Shown: piece by piece, positions 1-9,122 of the stretch
How the letters are laid out: every line of letters begins with the position of its first letter
Numbering within the stretch: the stretch's first letter is position 1
Source of the DNA: a virus
Strand: one strand, 5' to 3'
DNA length: 63,719 nucleotides
Virus record (IMG/VR): IMGVR_UViG_3300032240_001660
Coordinates: 1-63,719 of that record
The notes under the pieces: generated by a model
Seen by the model: only the letters and a program-made list of their open reading frames with translations
The model's database searches: none
What the model was told of the DNA's origin: nothing
Translations under genes and position numbers: made by a program

Positions 1-5
1 AGCAT
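1..5 (-). CDS. Start of the next late gene (partial, cut by the window edge)
   Basis: An ATG on the minus strand overlaps the TAA stop of gp14 as TAATG, the coupling used throughout this block. Only the first bases are in the window. In T4 the gene after 13 and 14 is gene 15 (tail terminator), so that is the natural guess, but no protein sequence is visible. Confidence 0.35.
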
Positions 6-922
6 TATGGTTCACCAAATGGGTTAACTTCTGTGAAATCTATGATTGAATCCGATTCAGATTCAATTCTGGAATTATCAATAATATCTTCAAAAGGACT
101 ATTATCAAAGGCAGTATCACTAATCAGACCTGCCGTGGTGTAATATGCACCACTTGTTGCACCAATAGTATTTGATGCATTGGCAAAAGAACCAATTACA
201 CGATACACATCCAGTTTTCTAGTTGCACCTTTTGTCCATGTGTGAACAATTGCAGTTGCAGTAGCATTGGCAACAGTTCTATCTGGAGATTGGAATACTA
301 CCTCATCAACAAGGTATGTTCCTGTACCAACTGTCAAACTCATGTTCAATTGGCTTCTTGCATAGTTATCTCTAACTTGTTCATCAACTTCTTCAACACC
401 AGTTGAAATAACTTCATTAGAAAATACAAACTGTTTCATTTTTAATGCAAAAACATACACATTACTTCCACGACCTCGACCTAAAGTATACATCATTGCT
501 TGGTCATTTTCATGTTCAACAAAAGTAATTTCAAAGAAATTTTGAACTAATGGAATATAAACTAAGTCACCTTCTCTTGGATGCAATAGATTAGATGTGC
601 CTGTTGCATATTTAAATCTACGGCGAGAAACTAACATTGTAACTTCATCACGGATTTCTAAACCAAATTTAGAAATAAAATCTTGTTCACCATCCATACC
701 TGTAACATTCTCTAGGTACATTTCAATTGGATATGCAGTTACATATTGTTTGAGTGTATCTTCACCATAGAGATAATCTATTTGGTCACGACTGGTTCTT
801 GGAAGGTAAAAAACATCCATACCATGGATTTGCATGGCTTCAATAACCAAATCCTCAACGAGCAATTGCTCGGAAGTAATTTGTTGAGCTGGAAAATTAT
901 TGAAATAAAAATTTGTTGGCAT
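5..922 (-). CDS. 14: Neck protein gp14-like
   Basis: A 305-residue protein beginning MPTNFYFNNF, the signature start of the T4 gp14 neck family (T4 gp14 is about 256 residues). The conserved first 130 residues include a DVFYLPRTSRDQIDYLYGED block and an REGDLVYIPL segment. The extra length is a threonine- and valine-rich insertion near residues 195-265. In T4, gp13 and gp14 form the neck that closes the filled head and receives the tail. It follows gp13 with a 3-base gap and overlaps the next gene, so it belongs to the late operon. Assignment rests on the N-terminal block plus the 13-14 order. Confidence 0.88.
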   Translation of the reverse strand: MPTNFYFNNFPAQQITSEQLLVEDLVIEAMQIHGMDVFYLPRTSRDQIDYLYGEDTLKQYVTAYPIEMYLENVTGMDGEQDFISKFGLEIRDEVTMLVSRRRFKYATGTSNLLHPREGDLVYIPLVQNFFEITFVEHENDQAMMYTLGRGRGSNVYVFALKMKQFVFSNEVISTGVEEVDEQVRDNYARSQLNMSLTVGTGTYLVDEVVFQSPDRTVANATATAIVHTWTKGATRKLDVYRVIGSFANASNTIGATSGAYYTTAGLISDTAFDNSPFEDIIDNSRIESESDSIIDFTEVNPFGEP

Positions 923-925
923 TCA

Positions 926-1879
926 TTATCCAGTAAAGATTTCACTAGGAAGACTATTGAAATTAAACATTTCTTCTTCTATCTTATCAATTTCTGCTTG
1001 CGCTTCATCCCATATCTCTTTACCGTTTAATGTAACACCACCCGGCATTTGTATGCCACCAAATTTTTTCAAGTTCTCACCCCATTGTCTTTTGATGAGA
1101 GCAGTTGCATACTTTTTCAATATTCGGTCATTCCAAACATCAGAGATACCCGCAGTTGTAACCGAAACATTATCCAACACAGAAGATAATGGGTTAATTA
1201 CTGTCATTTGTGTGGCAGAATTGATATGACGAATTTGTTTAGATTCACTACCAATAGTAATGATATCATTTTCCAATACTTCTTGGTCAAATTTTGTACC
1301 ATATCCAGTAATAGTATTTGATGTTGTATTGCCGGTAACACTACCAGTCAATGTGATTGTATCTGGTATTAATTTACGATAACATTCAATCACAACATAC
1401 TCGCCTGTTTGTAAATCTCTATCCCAATCAATGTCTAAAAATACTTTATTTTGGTGACGATTGAAACGAAACTGAGGTGTACCTGCAAACAATAATTGCA
1501 AAGAACGAATATGTTGCATTGTGATTTCATATGAAACATAACTTACCGATGTAAAATCGTATAAGTCGTGTAAACGCAATTGATAACGCAAATCAAACAT
1601 ATTAATGGAAGAATTTGAATCATCGAAAGGCAAAACACCAGTTACAGATGTTACCGCATCTGGACAATAAATCCAACGGCGGGACCTATCAAGGTCTGTA
1701 ATCTTGTGTTTCATATAAATTTTTTCAACGCCATCCCAATGATAGTCATTAAAAAATGTTAACGCATCATCAATACGATCCTCTATTTGGTCGTCATCGA
1801 CATTAATCTGCAACACCGGCCAACCTAGGCGGCGCATACAGTAATCTTTAAATTGTGTTCTTGTTGATGGAGTTGCCAT
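926..1879 (-). CDS. 13: Neck protein gp13-like
   Basis: A 317-residue protein, close to T4 gp13 (about 309). It opens with the family pattern TRTQFKDYCMRRLGWPVLQI and DQIEDRIDDALTFFNDYHWD, followed by the aromatic-rich central region (about residues 90-175) ending in EYVVIECYRKL. Gp13 is a head-tail neck component working with gp14. A variable threonine-rich insertion lies at about 175-225. The start is the ATG at 1879, six bases downstream of a GATAAATA late-type box that overlaps the preceding stop codon. No clear Shine-Dalgarno is visible, so a very short leader is possible. Confidence 0.88.
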   Translation of the reverse strand: MATPSTRTQFKDYCMRRLGWPVLQINVDDDQIEDRIDDALTFFNDYHWDGVEKIYMKHKITDLDRSRRWIYCPDAVTSVTGVLPFDDSNSSINMFDLRYQLRLHDLYDFTSVSYVSYEITMQHIRSLQLLFAGTPQFRFNRHQNKVFLDIDWDRDLQTGEYVVIECYRKLIPDTITLTGSVTGNTTSNTITGYGTKFDQEVLENDIITIGSESKQIRHINSATQMTVINPLSSVLDNVSVTTAGISDVWNDRILKKYATALIKRQWGENLKKFGGIQMPGGVTLNGKEIWDEAQAEIDKIEEEMFNFNSLPSEIFTG

Positions 1880-1885
1880 AATTGT

Positions 1886-1893
1886 TATTTATC
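1886..1893 (-). promoter_or_regulatory. Late-type promoter box GATAAATA before gp13
   Basis: The box reads GATAAATA on the minus strand and contains the TAA stop of the upstream fibre gene (GGA TAA ATA). It resembles the T4 late promoter element TATAAATA. Only six bases separate it from the gp13 ATG, so a transcript started here would be nearly leaderless. Inferred from the repeat of this box before many late genes in the window. Confidence 0.5.
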
Positions 1894-3040
1894 CTAGTGC
1901 AATTGAGAGTGCCAACACATCAGCAAGTGAAGCTGCAAGTTGATTATTAGTATAAACGGCATCAGCATAAACATTACCTTTAACACCAAGTCCATTTTTA
2001 ATTACAACACCACCAGTTGTGTTTGAAGTTGAACTGGTTTGAGTTGTGATTGTTAATACAGAGTTACCTTTGTTTGAATTGAATCCACCAGGATAATGTT
2101 CAATAGAGTTAAATATACCAGTAACATCTGTCGCAATAATTAAGTTACCTGATGTGCCTGAATTTGCAGGCGCTGACATGAGTAAGTAACCTTCGTTTCT
2201 TCCTGTTGTATTATATCCAGACTGAGAATAGTTATTGGATGTAATACCCATATCAATCCAACCAGAGCTGTCATTACCATTGTTTGGATATGCAGCCCAA
2301 TCGGCAGATGCATTAGAAGTATTTGAATAGTTTATAACATAGTTTTGAATGTAGCTGTTTGTATTACCAATAGCAGCAAAGATTGGATTAGTTGCACCGG
2401 CTAAAACTGGTCCATCTTGTAAACCTGCAACAACATCTCCACTAGTAAATACATTTGAAGCATAGACATTACCTGCAACACCAATACCACCTGCAACTGT
2501 TAATGCACCAGTTATATTTGATGTTGATGTAGTTGTATTTGAAACATATAATTGTGATGCACTATTAACAGTAATTATTGAACCACTATTTGCTAAACCA
2601 CTAGATGCGGCACCAGCATTTGCAGTATATTGTTTTGAACCATCTGAAAACTGAATGTAACCACTTGAATTTGCAACAAACACATTTGAATAGATTACAT
2701 TTGCACCTGCAATTGTACCGCCTGCGCCTGAACCAGTTGTAATACTAGTTGCAGTTAAATTTGTTGAAACATTAATGTTCTTTACATTAAGTGTTCCAGT
2801 AGTTTTATTAAAATTAAATGTGGAATTTGTACCAAACGAACCTGCATCATTAAATTGAATTTCAGTTGTTAAACCGGCAGGCTGGGTTGTCCTAATCGAA
2901 CCTAAAGTATTCGATGAAGTTTTGAAATAAAGGATGCTATCAGCGTAGTTAAGAGATAACTCGCCGTTTGCTAATACGCCTAGAGAGGGAATATTACCCG
3001 TTGCACCAGATTGTCGTAGTGCAATTACTGTGTTTGCCAT
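1889..3040 (-). CDS. Fibre-like virion protein with MANTVI head
   Basis: A 383-residue Asn/Thr/Ser/Gly-rich protein of low complexity, the composition of trimeric beta-structured phage fibres. The N-terminus (MANTVIALRQSG, then a GELSLNYADSILYFKT block) is the adaptor-like head shared with the proteins at 3577-5460 and 6089-8482. Central repeats alternate short hydrophobic strands with NxTG turns. The last residues, SIALG, are shared with the protein at 16426-17589. It probably belongs to the tail-fibre or whisker set lying where T4 carries genes 10-12 and wac. The exact role and receptor are unknown. Confidence 0.6.
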   Translation of the reverse strand: MANTVIALRQSGATGNIPSLGVLANGELSLNYADSILYFKTSSNTLGSIRTTQPAGLTTEIQFNDAGSFGTNSTFNFNKTTGTLNVKNINVSTNLTATSITTGSGAGGTIAGANVIYSNVFVANSSGYIQFSDGSKQYTANAGAASSGLANSGSIITVNSASQLYVSNTTTSTSNITGALTVAGGIGVAGNVYASNVFTSGDVVAGLQDGPVLAGATNPIFAAIGNTNSYIQNYVINYSNTSNASADWAAYPNNGNDSSGWIDMGITSNNYSQSGYNTTGRNEGYLLMSAPANSGTSGNLIIATDVTGIFNSIEHYPGGFNSNKGNSVLTITTQTSSTSNTTGGVVIKNGLGVKGNVYADAVYTNNQLAASLADVLALSIALG

Positions 3041-3556
3041 TTAGAAGGATCCGCCTTTAGATAATGTTTTTGTTTCTTCATTATCAAAGGTAACTTCTGA
3101 TGGTGTCTCCTCTACAATCGTTTCTTGGGTGATGCCTAATTTTTTCTTTGCAGTCTTTGGTAACATTTCTTCCAACTTTGCAATATATTCTGTTTGTTCT
3201 TTTAATTGTTTTTGCAAAGCAGATAACCCTTCGGTTAATCGTTCAATATCACGGCTTTGTTCATTCAGAGAAGTTTGTAAACGATACCTTTCGGCATCTG
3301 ACTTATTCGCACTTTCAATTATATTGTTTTTATTATTTAGCTCTTGTGCTAAACCAACATTTTCATTTTGTATTTGGACTAAAGATTCTTTTACAACCTC
3401 GAATTCCGAAATTTGTCTTTGCAATTCAGGCACCAATTGATTTTCCTCAGCGAGGTGTGCAATTTGTGCCTGAAACAAAATGTTTTGTTTTACTACCGCA
3501 ACGAAGTTTTCAATCGCAGCTTCATTATATTTTGTTAAAAATCTTATATCGTTCAT
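3041..3556 (-). CDS. Coiled-coil protein of the fibre locus
   Basis: A 171-residue protein predicted by eye to be almost all helix. Heptad-like hydrophobic spacing runs from about residue 15 to 130, rich in Glu, Gln, Asn and Leu, with a charged tail ending KTLSKGGSF. No enzyme motif is seen. Its place between fibre genes suggests a fibre-associated trimerisation or assembly-chaperone role (inference). The DNA coding for GGSF also forms the purine-rich ribosome site for the next gene, whose ATG starts immediately after the stop. Confidence 0.55.
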   Translation of the reverse strand: MNDIRFLTKYNEAAIENFVAVVKQNILFQAQIAHLAEENQLVPELQRQISEFEVVKESLVQIQNENVGLAQELNNKNNIIESANKSDAERYRLQTSLNEQSRDIERLTEGLSALQKQLKEQTEYIAKLEEMLPKTAKKKLGITQETIVEETPSEVTFDNEETKTLSKGGSF

Positions 3557-3576
3557 AATAAAAACCTTTCATAATA

Positions 3577-5460
3577 TTAGAAATAACCACCGTTAAGGTG
3601 TGCAAATGTTGGAATACCAGATGAGTTGATTTGTAAAACATGACCTTCAGTAGAAGATGCAACAGATTGTAATGCAGCTGTTGAAGTTACACCACCAATG
3701 ATAACACCGTTTGCAGTATAAGAATTGAATCCTGTACCGCCTCTTACGATGCCTAAGATACCTGAAGAAACTTGTGAAGTGTCAATCGAAATTGCAGTAT
3801 TTGTAATACCACTTACACGACCATATGCATCAGTAGTGATTACTGGAACATAAGCAGCATTTGCGTAAGTACCGGCAGTACCTGTGTTTGCAACGGAGAT
3901 AAATGCAGTTCCGTTAGATGTTAAGAACGCACCAGTTGTATATGTTGTATTGTTTGAACCACCATTTGTTAATGGCAACACACCTGTGACACCAGTAGTC
4001 AAAGGCAATCCAGTTGCACTTGTCAATACTGCAAATGATGGTACACCAATGTTAGGTGTTGTAAGAATTGGACTGGTGTTCATTACAACGGCACCAGAAC
4101 CAGTATATGTTGAGAAGTCTGTTAGACCAAATTCCCAATCAGCCGCAGTTGTTGATGCAGTTCCAATACATGTCACCATTGCAGTTGTGTTTGATGGTAT
4201 TGTAATAACTGCATTTAATCCAGAAGATTGAACTGCTAATGTTCCTGTGCTATTATTAACAATGTGGAATGTCCAACCAGTTGTTAAAGTAGAAGTTACA
4301 GGTAGAACAACAGTTTGTGTAGTTGAACCTGTAAACTGTTGATAGTAAGAACTTGTGTTAGTTAATGTAGTTGTACCTGCTGCGGTTGCAGTAGATGTAT
4401 AACCCATCAAGTTTGCCATTGCAGCAGGTGCGGTATTTGCACCTGTACCACCATCTGCGATAGCAATTGCAGAAGCAAGACTTGAAACAGTACCACCAGT
4501 TAAGTTTGCACGGATAGTGGCAGTATTTGCAGCAGTTAAAGAACCGGATGCAAGCACATTTGATGTTGGGTCTGTTGTTAACCCTTTGAACAAGAAGAAG
4601 TTGCCCGCAGCTTGTCTTACCAAACCGTGATAGGTAGCCGCAGCACCTGTATTTGCAACACCATAGAAACCAATATCAAGAACATCACCAACAGTATTAT
4701 TGGCAGCAAGTTTAATTAATGAATCAGTAGTTACAACAGTTGATGTGTTAACGATTGTTCTTTCACCTTGAACAATCAAATTACCTGTAACAGACAAATC
4801 ACCTGCAATTGCTTGAGCACCAGAGGTACGAACAACAGTATTATCGAGGTCAAATTTTACATTGTTATTTGCGGCATAAACAGCAGAGGTGATACCATCA
4901 CCACCTTGGAAGTTTACTGTATCTGTTCCCAATGCATAGGTATCTGATCCAGAGTCACCAGTAACACTCAATGAAGTTGAAATTGTTACATTGGCTGCGG
5001 AAGTAATACGACCTTTTGAGTCAACTGCAAAAGTAGGAACTTGTGTTGCGCCACCGTATGTACCAGAAGTAACACCTGTATTACCAAGTATTAATGGAAT
5101 GTTTGCATTTGCAGAACCGTCAACAGAAATAACACCGTTTGCATCACCAGATACACCAATGTTTCTTGCAGTCTGCCAAATAGTTGCGGTATTTGCATTA
5201 CCAAATAATGCAGAACGGATATAAGTGGCAGAAAAACTACCATCTGATGCTCGTTTTACGATTACATTGGCGGTGTTAGCACTTGTTGCCTCATCTACAC
5301 GGTCTACATAATATTTACCACCGACAAGAATCGGAGTTTGGTTAGTGCCACCGACAAATAGTTTTCCTGAGGTATTAGAATACGCAGGTTCTGCGACATT
5401 AAGTGTCGTTGGTGCTGCGGTTACTTCAGACCATTTTAGTTGAATTACGGTATTTGCCAT
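3577..5460 (-). CDS. Tail-fibre-like protein (627 aa)
   Basis: Starts MANTVIQLKWSEVTAAPTTL followed by a GKLFVGGTN strand, the shared head module of the fibre paralogues. The body is a long series of Thr/Ala/Asn/Gly-rich beta repeats such as TGVTGVLPLTNGG and GIVRGGTGFNSYTANGV, which resemble repeats in other phage fibre shafts. It ends NGGYF. A 50-base leader carries a CATAAATA box and an AAAGGGAC ribosome site, so this gene probably starts its own late transcript. Likely host-contact fibre; the receptor is unknown. Confidence 0.65.
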   Translation of the reverse strand: MANTVIQLKWSEVTAAPTTLNVAEPAYSNTSGKLFVGGTNQTPILVGGKYYVDRVDEATSANTANVIVKRASDGSFSATYIRSALFGNANTATIWQTARNIGVSGDANGVISVDGSANANIPLILGNTGVTSGTYGGATQVPTFAVDSKGRITSAANVTISTSLSVTGDSGSDTYALGTDTVNFQGGDGITSAVYAANNNVKFDLDNTVVRTSGAQAIAGDLSVTGNLIVQGERTIVNTSTVVTTDSLIKLAANNTVGDVLDIGFYGVANTGAAATYHGLVRQAAGNFFLFKGLTTDPTSNVLASGSLTAANTATIRANLTGGTVSSLASAIAIADGGTGANTAPAAMANLMGYTSTATAAGTTTLTNTSSYYQQFTGSTTQTVVLPVTSTLTTGWTFHIVNNSTGTLAVQSSGLNAVITIPSNTTAMVTCIGTASTTAADWEFGLTDFSTYTGSGAVVMNTSPILTTPNIGVPSFAVLTSATGLPLTTGVTGVLPLTNGGSNNTTYTTGAFLTSNGTAFISVANTGTAGTYANAAYVPVITTDAYGRVSGITNTAISIDTSQVSSGILGIVRGGTGFNSYTANGVIIGGVTSTAALQSVASSTEGHVLQINSSGIPTFAHLNGGYF

Positions 5461-5502
5461 TTTTTGTCCCTTTGAATAGGTTTCTTATTCTTCTTTATTC
5501 GT

Positions 5503-5510
5503 TATTTATG
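5503..5510 (-). promoter_or_regulatory. Late-type promoter box CATAAATA
   Basis: CATAAATA on the minus strand, about 43 bases before the ATG of the 627-residue fibre gene. The leader contains AAAGGGAC shortly before the start. This is one of the better-spaced late boxes in the window. Confidence 0.6.
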
Positions 5511-5522
5511 CTGAATCGGTAT

Positions 5523-6089
5523 TTAGAAACTACCACCATTGATTGTTCTTAAACCTTTTTCTCCTACATACCTGTAACCTGTAATATAGATTACTTTTGA
5601 ACTTGTTAAGGCCGCTGGTATCGGAGAAGATCCAACAAAGTTTAAAATACCGGCCTGATAATCAAAAAACCACTCACCAACGCCAGCAATACCAGCGTCA
5701 GATAATTGAGTTCCTGTTGCCACCACATTTGCAACCGCAGCTGTATCTGCATAGACTTTAATAAAATAACCACTGCCAAATTCTGGCGGTATCCAATCAG
5801 TCAGTCTTGTTTGCCAAGTAGGATAAACACTACTTGTCGGTGTTGTTGTATTATCTGCAACACATTGTACCGCAGTTCCATTTTGATATATTGTAACTAT
5901 ACTTGTGTTTGATGCTGGAGGAGATGATGTAATTTCATCCGATTTTGTCCAAGCATTATCAAGACGAATTAAAGTTGGGCTAGAGTTAGCCTCATTACTT
6001 GCGCCTTTAAGTGCGCTAGTATCCGTCTTTGCAACACCAGATAATTTTTTATAAAGTAAATCTACTTTTTGTGCGTCAGAATATGCCAT
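5523..6089 (-). CDS. Conserved fibre-locus virion protein (188 aa)
   Basis: I do not recognise a named family. The N-terminus is helical (DAQKVDLLYKKLSGVAKTDT), then comes a beta-rich middle with PPEFGSGYFIKVYAD and a C-terminal strand pair ending NGGSF. It shares the GGxF C-terminus with three neighbours. Its start overlaps the stop of the 797-residue fibre gene, so expression is coupled to it. A role as fibre connector or accessory protein is inferred from position only. Confidence 0.5.
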   Translation of the reverse strand: MAYSDAQKVDLLYKKLSGVAKTDTSALKGASNEANSSPTLIRLDNAWTKSDEITSSPPASNTSIVTIYQNGTAVQCVADNTTTPTSSVYPTWQTRLTDWIPPEFGSGYFIKVYADTAAVANVVATGTQLSDAGIAGVGEWFFDYQAGILNFVGSSPIPAALTSSKVIYITGYRYVGEKGLRTINGGSF

Positions 6090-8482
6090 TAATTACTCGC
6101 AGATTGTAAAGTCAAAGCAGTTACAGTTTGACCGCTTGTGAGTTTAATACGAACATAAATTTCATTTGTTGAGGTGCTTGAACTTGATACAGTACCAAAT
6201 GTGCAAGTCTTTCTGTGATTAGTAACTGCTGAATTTAAAGTTACTGTACCACCTACTGATGCACCACTTGACGGTACTCCAGAACCACCATATGCGAGAG
6301 ACATATCGATCCAACCATTTGTTGCGGCCGCAGCCGTATCAATTGCACTACCTGGTAATGCAACCCACATACCTGCAATTGTTCCTGTAAATTGAATATC
6401 AAATTTAGAAACTGCCGTTCTCACAAATCTAAATGTAAAGTATTGAGCACCTGTTCGACCTGTGCTTAAATTAGGACCAACTGGTAAATATCCAGTTGAA
6501 TAGTTTGTTTGGTCATGTTTTAGTGTAGCTGCAACAATCGTAGCATCATTTGCAGTTAGTGTGCTTGATTGACTGTTGAATAAAGCCGCACTGGCAGTAT
6601 ATGCCGGAGTATCAGTAGTTCCAGGATTGATAATTCTTGCCGCAAGGCCTGAACCAGTACCAACAGTTGAACCAAAGGTAACTGTGGTTTCTTCCATTGC
6701 ACTTGCCGTACCTGTCTTATACAGAATTGTATTTGCCAATGCAGTTGTAAATGCTTGAGAAGCAGTAGAGTAACTATTGTCTACCGTGACACTTGGACCA
6801 GTCGCAGACGAACCGAATCCAGAGATGATAGTCGATGTAGAGTTAACAACAACTGAACCACTGGAGACAAGATAGTTTCTTGTTAATGGGTATGTTATAC
6901 CGACAAGAGGGTAAGTATTACTTGTGGGTGCACCAAACGCACCGCCGGCAGTTCCAGTAAAGAATGTATTACTAGTTGGGAACATATCACCACTTAACTT
7001 AGATACATTTACACCTAATAAGAATGTGGTTGCACTTGTATAGTGTGGAACTGTGCTTGAATAGATTACGGTTGTTGACGAAGGAACAATTGTTGGGGTT
7101 GCAAATGTTGGAGAACCAGGTGCGGAATCATCGTAGTACCAAGATACAGTAGAAGTGTTTGAACCACCAGAATGAGAAAGATAAATTTCATTCCAACCAT
7201 TAGAAACTGTACCAGAACCTTGTGCATCAAAACTTCTCCAAAAATTAGTATAAGAAATAACACCAGTTAATGCATAGTCTTTACTATCTGTAATAATTAA
7301 ATCACTATATGTTCCGTTTGCAGAAGATGCCGTAAATGTAACTGCACCTGTTGCCACATTGTTTTTAACAAGAGTTAATGTGCCAGATTCTCCTGGTCCA
7401 ACATTATCAAATGTGTTTGTGGTATATGTTGCGGCTCTACGAACAGAAGTTACTGTTGAACCTCCTGCAACTGATTTACCACCCGTTACTGTTCTATCCG
7501 TTTGTGTAAAGTTTGCCATTCTGTATGTTGACAAACTGCTCACACTTAATGATACTGAATTTGGAAAAGCACCAGGAGACTGTGGCACTAATTTGCCAAG
7601 AATCTGATTAATTTGTGCAAGACCATCAGTTACTTTTGTTGTTGTAGTTAATGTGACTGCATTACTTACTAAAAGACCTGTTGTGTTTGAACCAAGAACA
7701 ACTGTATTACCATAGACATTATTTGCAGAAGTACCTGCATTATTAGCCGCAATAAAAGCGGCATCTAATCTGGCTGCATCTGCAATACCATAGAATGTTG
7801 TGCCATCAGAAGAATATACCCATCTATCATCTGTCTCATCCCAAAGCAATGATGCGTTTGCTAATACACCTCTATCAACTTCAATACCTGCATTTGCAAT
7901 TGGTGTACCAGATTGACTGATAGCCGCATTGAGTGTGATGATGTTGTCTTTGATTAATACTGTTTCTGTATTTGCGTAAACAGTATTGCCAAGTATTGTT
8001 AGATTTCCAGATACAGTTACATCACCTGAAACTGTACCACCTGAAGATGCAAACTTAGTATTGGCGGCATCAAATGCGGCCTGTGCCAAAACATTGGCAG
8101 AATTCGCTTTAGTAAAACCAGATTGCGCTAATGTATTTGCTAAGTTTGCTTTACTAAAAGCGGCTTCTGCGGTAATATTTGCAGTATTGGCTTTATCAAA
8201 ACCAGATTGTGCCAATATGTTGGCAGCGTTAGCCTTATCATATGCCGGTTGTATGAGTGTTGATACATTGGCAAGAGTTGCATTGGAAGTATTTGCAAGG
8301 GTAAAGACCGCATTGATTCTGTTAATGTATTCTTTACCACCAATAATGATAGCACTATCACTATTGGCATTACCAATGAATAAAGTATTACTTACATACG
8401 AATACGCTGGTTCACCAATATTTAATAATGCTGGTGCGGCATTCGCTGTGGAATACTTTAGTTGAATTACTGTATTTGACAT
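6089..8482 (-). CDS. Large tail-fibre-like protein (797 aa)
   Basis: It begins with the MSNTVIQLKYS head and a GEPAYSYVSNTLFIGN block shared with the other MANTVI paralogues. Residues about 55-145 hold short repeats of the ANxxAQxxFxKANxAN type, the same repeat family that fills the 836-residue protein at 26168-28678. The rest is a Ser/Thr/Gly-rich beta region, with several strand-turn blocks near the C-terminus that could be a receptor-binding head. The next gene downstream overlaps. Probably a long tail fibre; the assignment is by composition and modules. Confidence 0.65.
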   Translation of the reverse strand: MSNTVIQLKYSTANAAPALLNIGEPAYSYVSNTLFIGNANSDSAIIIGGKEYINRINAVFTLANTSNATLANVSTLIQPAYDKANAANILAQSGFDKANTANITAEAAFSKANLANTLAQSGFTKANSANVLAQAAFDAANTKFASSGGTVSGDVTVSGNLTILGNTVYANTETVLIKDNIITLNAAISQSGTPIANAGIEVDRGVLANASLLWDETDDRWVYSSDGTTFYGIADAARLDAAFIAANNAGTSANNVYGNTVVLGSNTTGLLVSNAVTLTTTTKVTDGLAQINQILGKLVPQSPGAFPNSVSLSVSSLSTYRMANFTQTDRTVTGGKSVAGGSTVTSVRRAATYTTNTFDNVGPGESGTLTLVKNNVATGAVTFTASSANGTYSDLIITDSKDYALTGVISYTNFWRSFDAQGSGTVSNGWNEIYLSHSGGSNTSTVSWYYDDSAPGSPTFATPTIVPSSTTVIYSSTVPHYTSATTFLLGVNVSKLSGDMFPTSNTFFTGTAGGAFGAPTSNTYPLVGITYPLTRNYLVSSGSVVVNSTSTIISGFGSSATGPSVTVDNSYSTASQAFTTALANTILYKTGTASAMEETTVTFGSTVGTGSGLAARIINPGTTDTPAYTASAALFNSQSSTLTANDATIVAATLKHDQTNYSTGYLPVGPNLSTGRTGAQYFTFRFVRTAVSKFDIQFTGTIAGMWVALPGSAIDTAAAATNGWIDMSLAYGGSGVPSSGASVGGTVTLNSAVTNHRKTCTFGTVSSSSTSTNEIYVRIKLTSGQTVTALTLQSASN

Positions 8483-8715
8483 TAAAATCCACCGCCTTGC
8501 AAGGAGGTAATATTATTGGAATTTAATGTAATTGCTTTTACAACATATTTGGATGTTGTGGCATCATAAACTAATGTTTCGCCGTCATTAGGATCCGTTG
8601 CATCTACATTGGTTAAATTTCCCAATGATACGCTAGTAGTTGGTGCAATAGTAACAGAAGAAACAACTGTCTTTGTTGGTTTTACTGTTACGACTAAGGC
8701 TTCATTTCCTGCCAT
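8482..8715 (-). CDS. Small fibre-locus protein (77 aa)
   Basis: A 77-residue protein rich in Val and Thr, with a segment DPNDGETLVYDATTSKYV that resembles short beta modules of phage fibres. It ends QGGGF; the coding DNA of this end is purine-rich and can serve as the ribosome site for the next fibre gene (TAATG overlap). A GAGGTAA site precedes its own ATG. Function unknown; probably a structural accessory. Confidence 0.5.
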   Translation of the reverse strand: MAGNEALVVTVKPTKTVVSSVTIAPTTSVSLGNLTNVDATDPNDGETLVYDATTSKYVVKAITLNSNNITSLQGGGF

Positions 8716-8718
8716 ATA

Positions 8719-9051
8719 TTACCTCGTAACTGATGGAAGAACTGTAACAATTCCTTCAATGATTCTTGTTTTTAAATTTGAACCGCTTGTAATTAACACA
8801 TCATAAACATATCTACCTGAAGATATATTAGCGGTATTGGCAGCAGTCATGGTCATAGTAATTTGACCAGCTGCGGCATCCGAAACAACAATTGTAAAAC
8901 TTGTTGCGGTTGTTGAGTAATAGGATTTCCGCATTTGAGCGGCAACAGTATAACCGGAAAGATTTAATACGCCACCGACTGAATCTTTCAGGTCAAGAAC
9001 AGCATTGTAGTTTGCGCCTTGTTCAAGCGTGAGTTCGACAAATCCGGCCAA
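8719..9051 (-). CDS. Immunoglobulin-like baseplate/fibre accessory protein (BppU N-domain-like)
   Basis: A 110-residue protein with alternating beta strands: FVELTLEQGANYNAVLDLKD, GYTVAAQMRKSY, then GRYVYDVLITSG. This pattern recalls the N-terminal beta-sandwich of BppU-type phage baseplate proteins; the match is by eye. The start appears to be TTG at 9051, preceded by AAGGGG six bases upstream. That AAGGGG is part of a long hairpin surrounding a late-type box, so translation probably depends on which promoter made the message. Stop and start with the next gene are closely spaced. Confidence 0.55.
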   Translation of the reverse strand: MAGFVELTLEQGANYNAVLDLKDSVGGVLNLSGYTVAAQMRKSYYSTTATSFTIVVSDAAAGQITMTMTAANTANISSGRYVYDVLITSGSNLKTRIIEGIVTVLPSVTR

Positions 9052-9057
9052 AATTTA

Positions 9058-9111
9058 CCCCTTATGTGTTGTTGCTAACTATTTAGTCAAATCAACAACC
9101 GCAATAAGGGG
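9058..9111 (-). promoter_or_regulatory. Long hairpin masking the ribosome site of the 110-aa gene
   Basis: Outer arms CCCCTTAT (9104-9111 on the minus strand) and ATAAGGGG (9058-9065) pair perfectly over 8 bp. Inner arms of 7 bp (9068-9074 with 9093-9099) extend the stem after a small internal loop. The AAGGGG ribosome site lies in the 3' arm, and the late-type box lies in the loop. A read-through message would be folded shut, while a message starting in the loop would lack the 5' arm. The hairpin may also end transcripts of the oxygenase gene. Confidence 0.6.
9080..9087 (-). promoter_or_regulatory. Late-type promoter box ACTAAATA inside the hairpin loop
   Basis: ACTAAATA on the minus strand lies in the loop of the 9058-9111 hairpin. 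A start site a few bases downstream would give messages lacking the anti-ribosome-site arm. Confidence 0.5.
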
Positions 9112-9122
9112 CAGAGAGGGAT

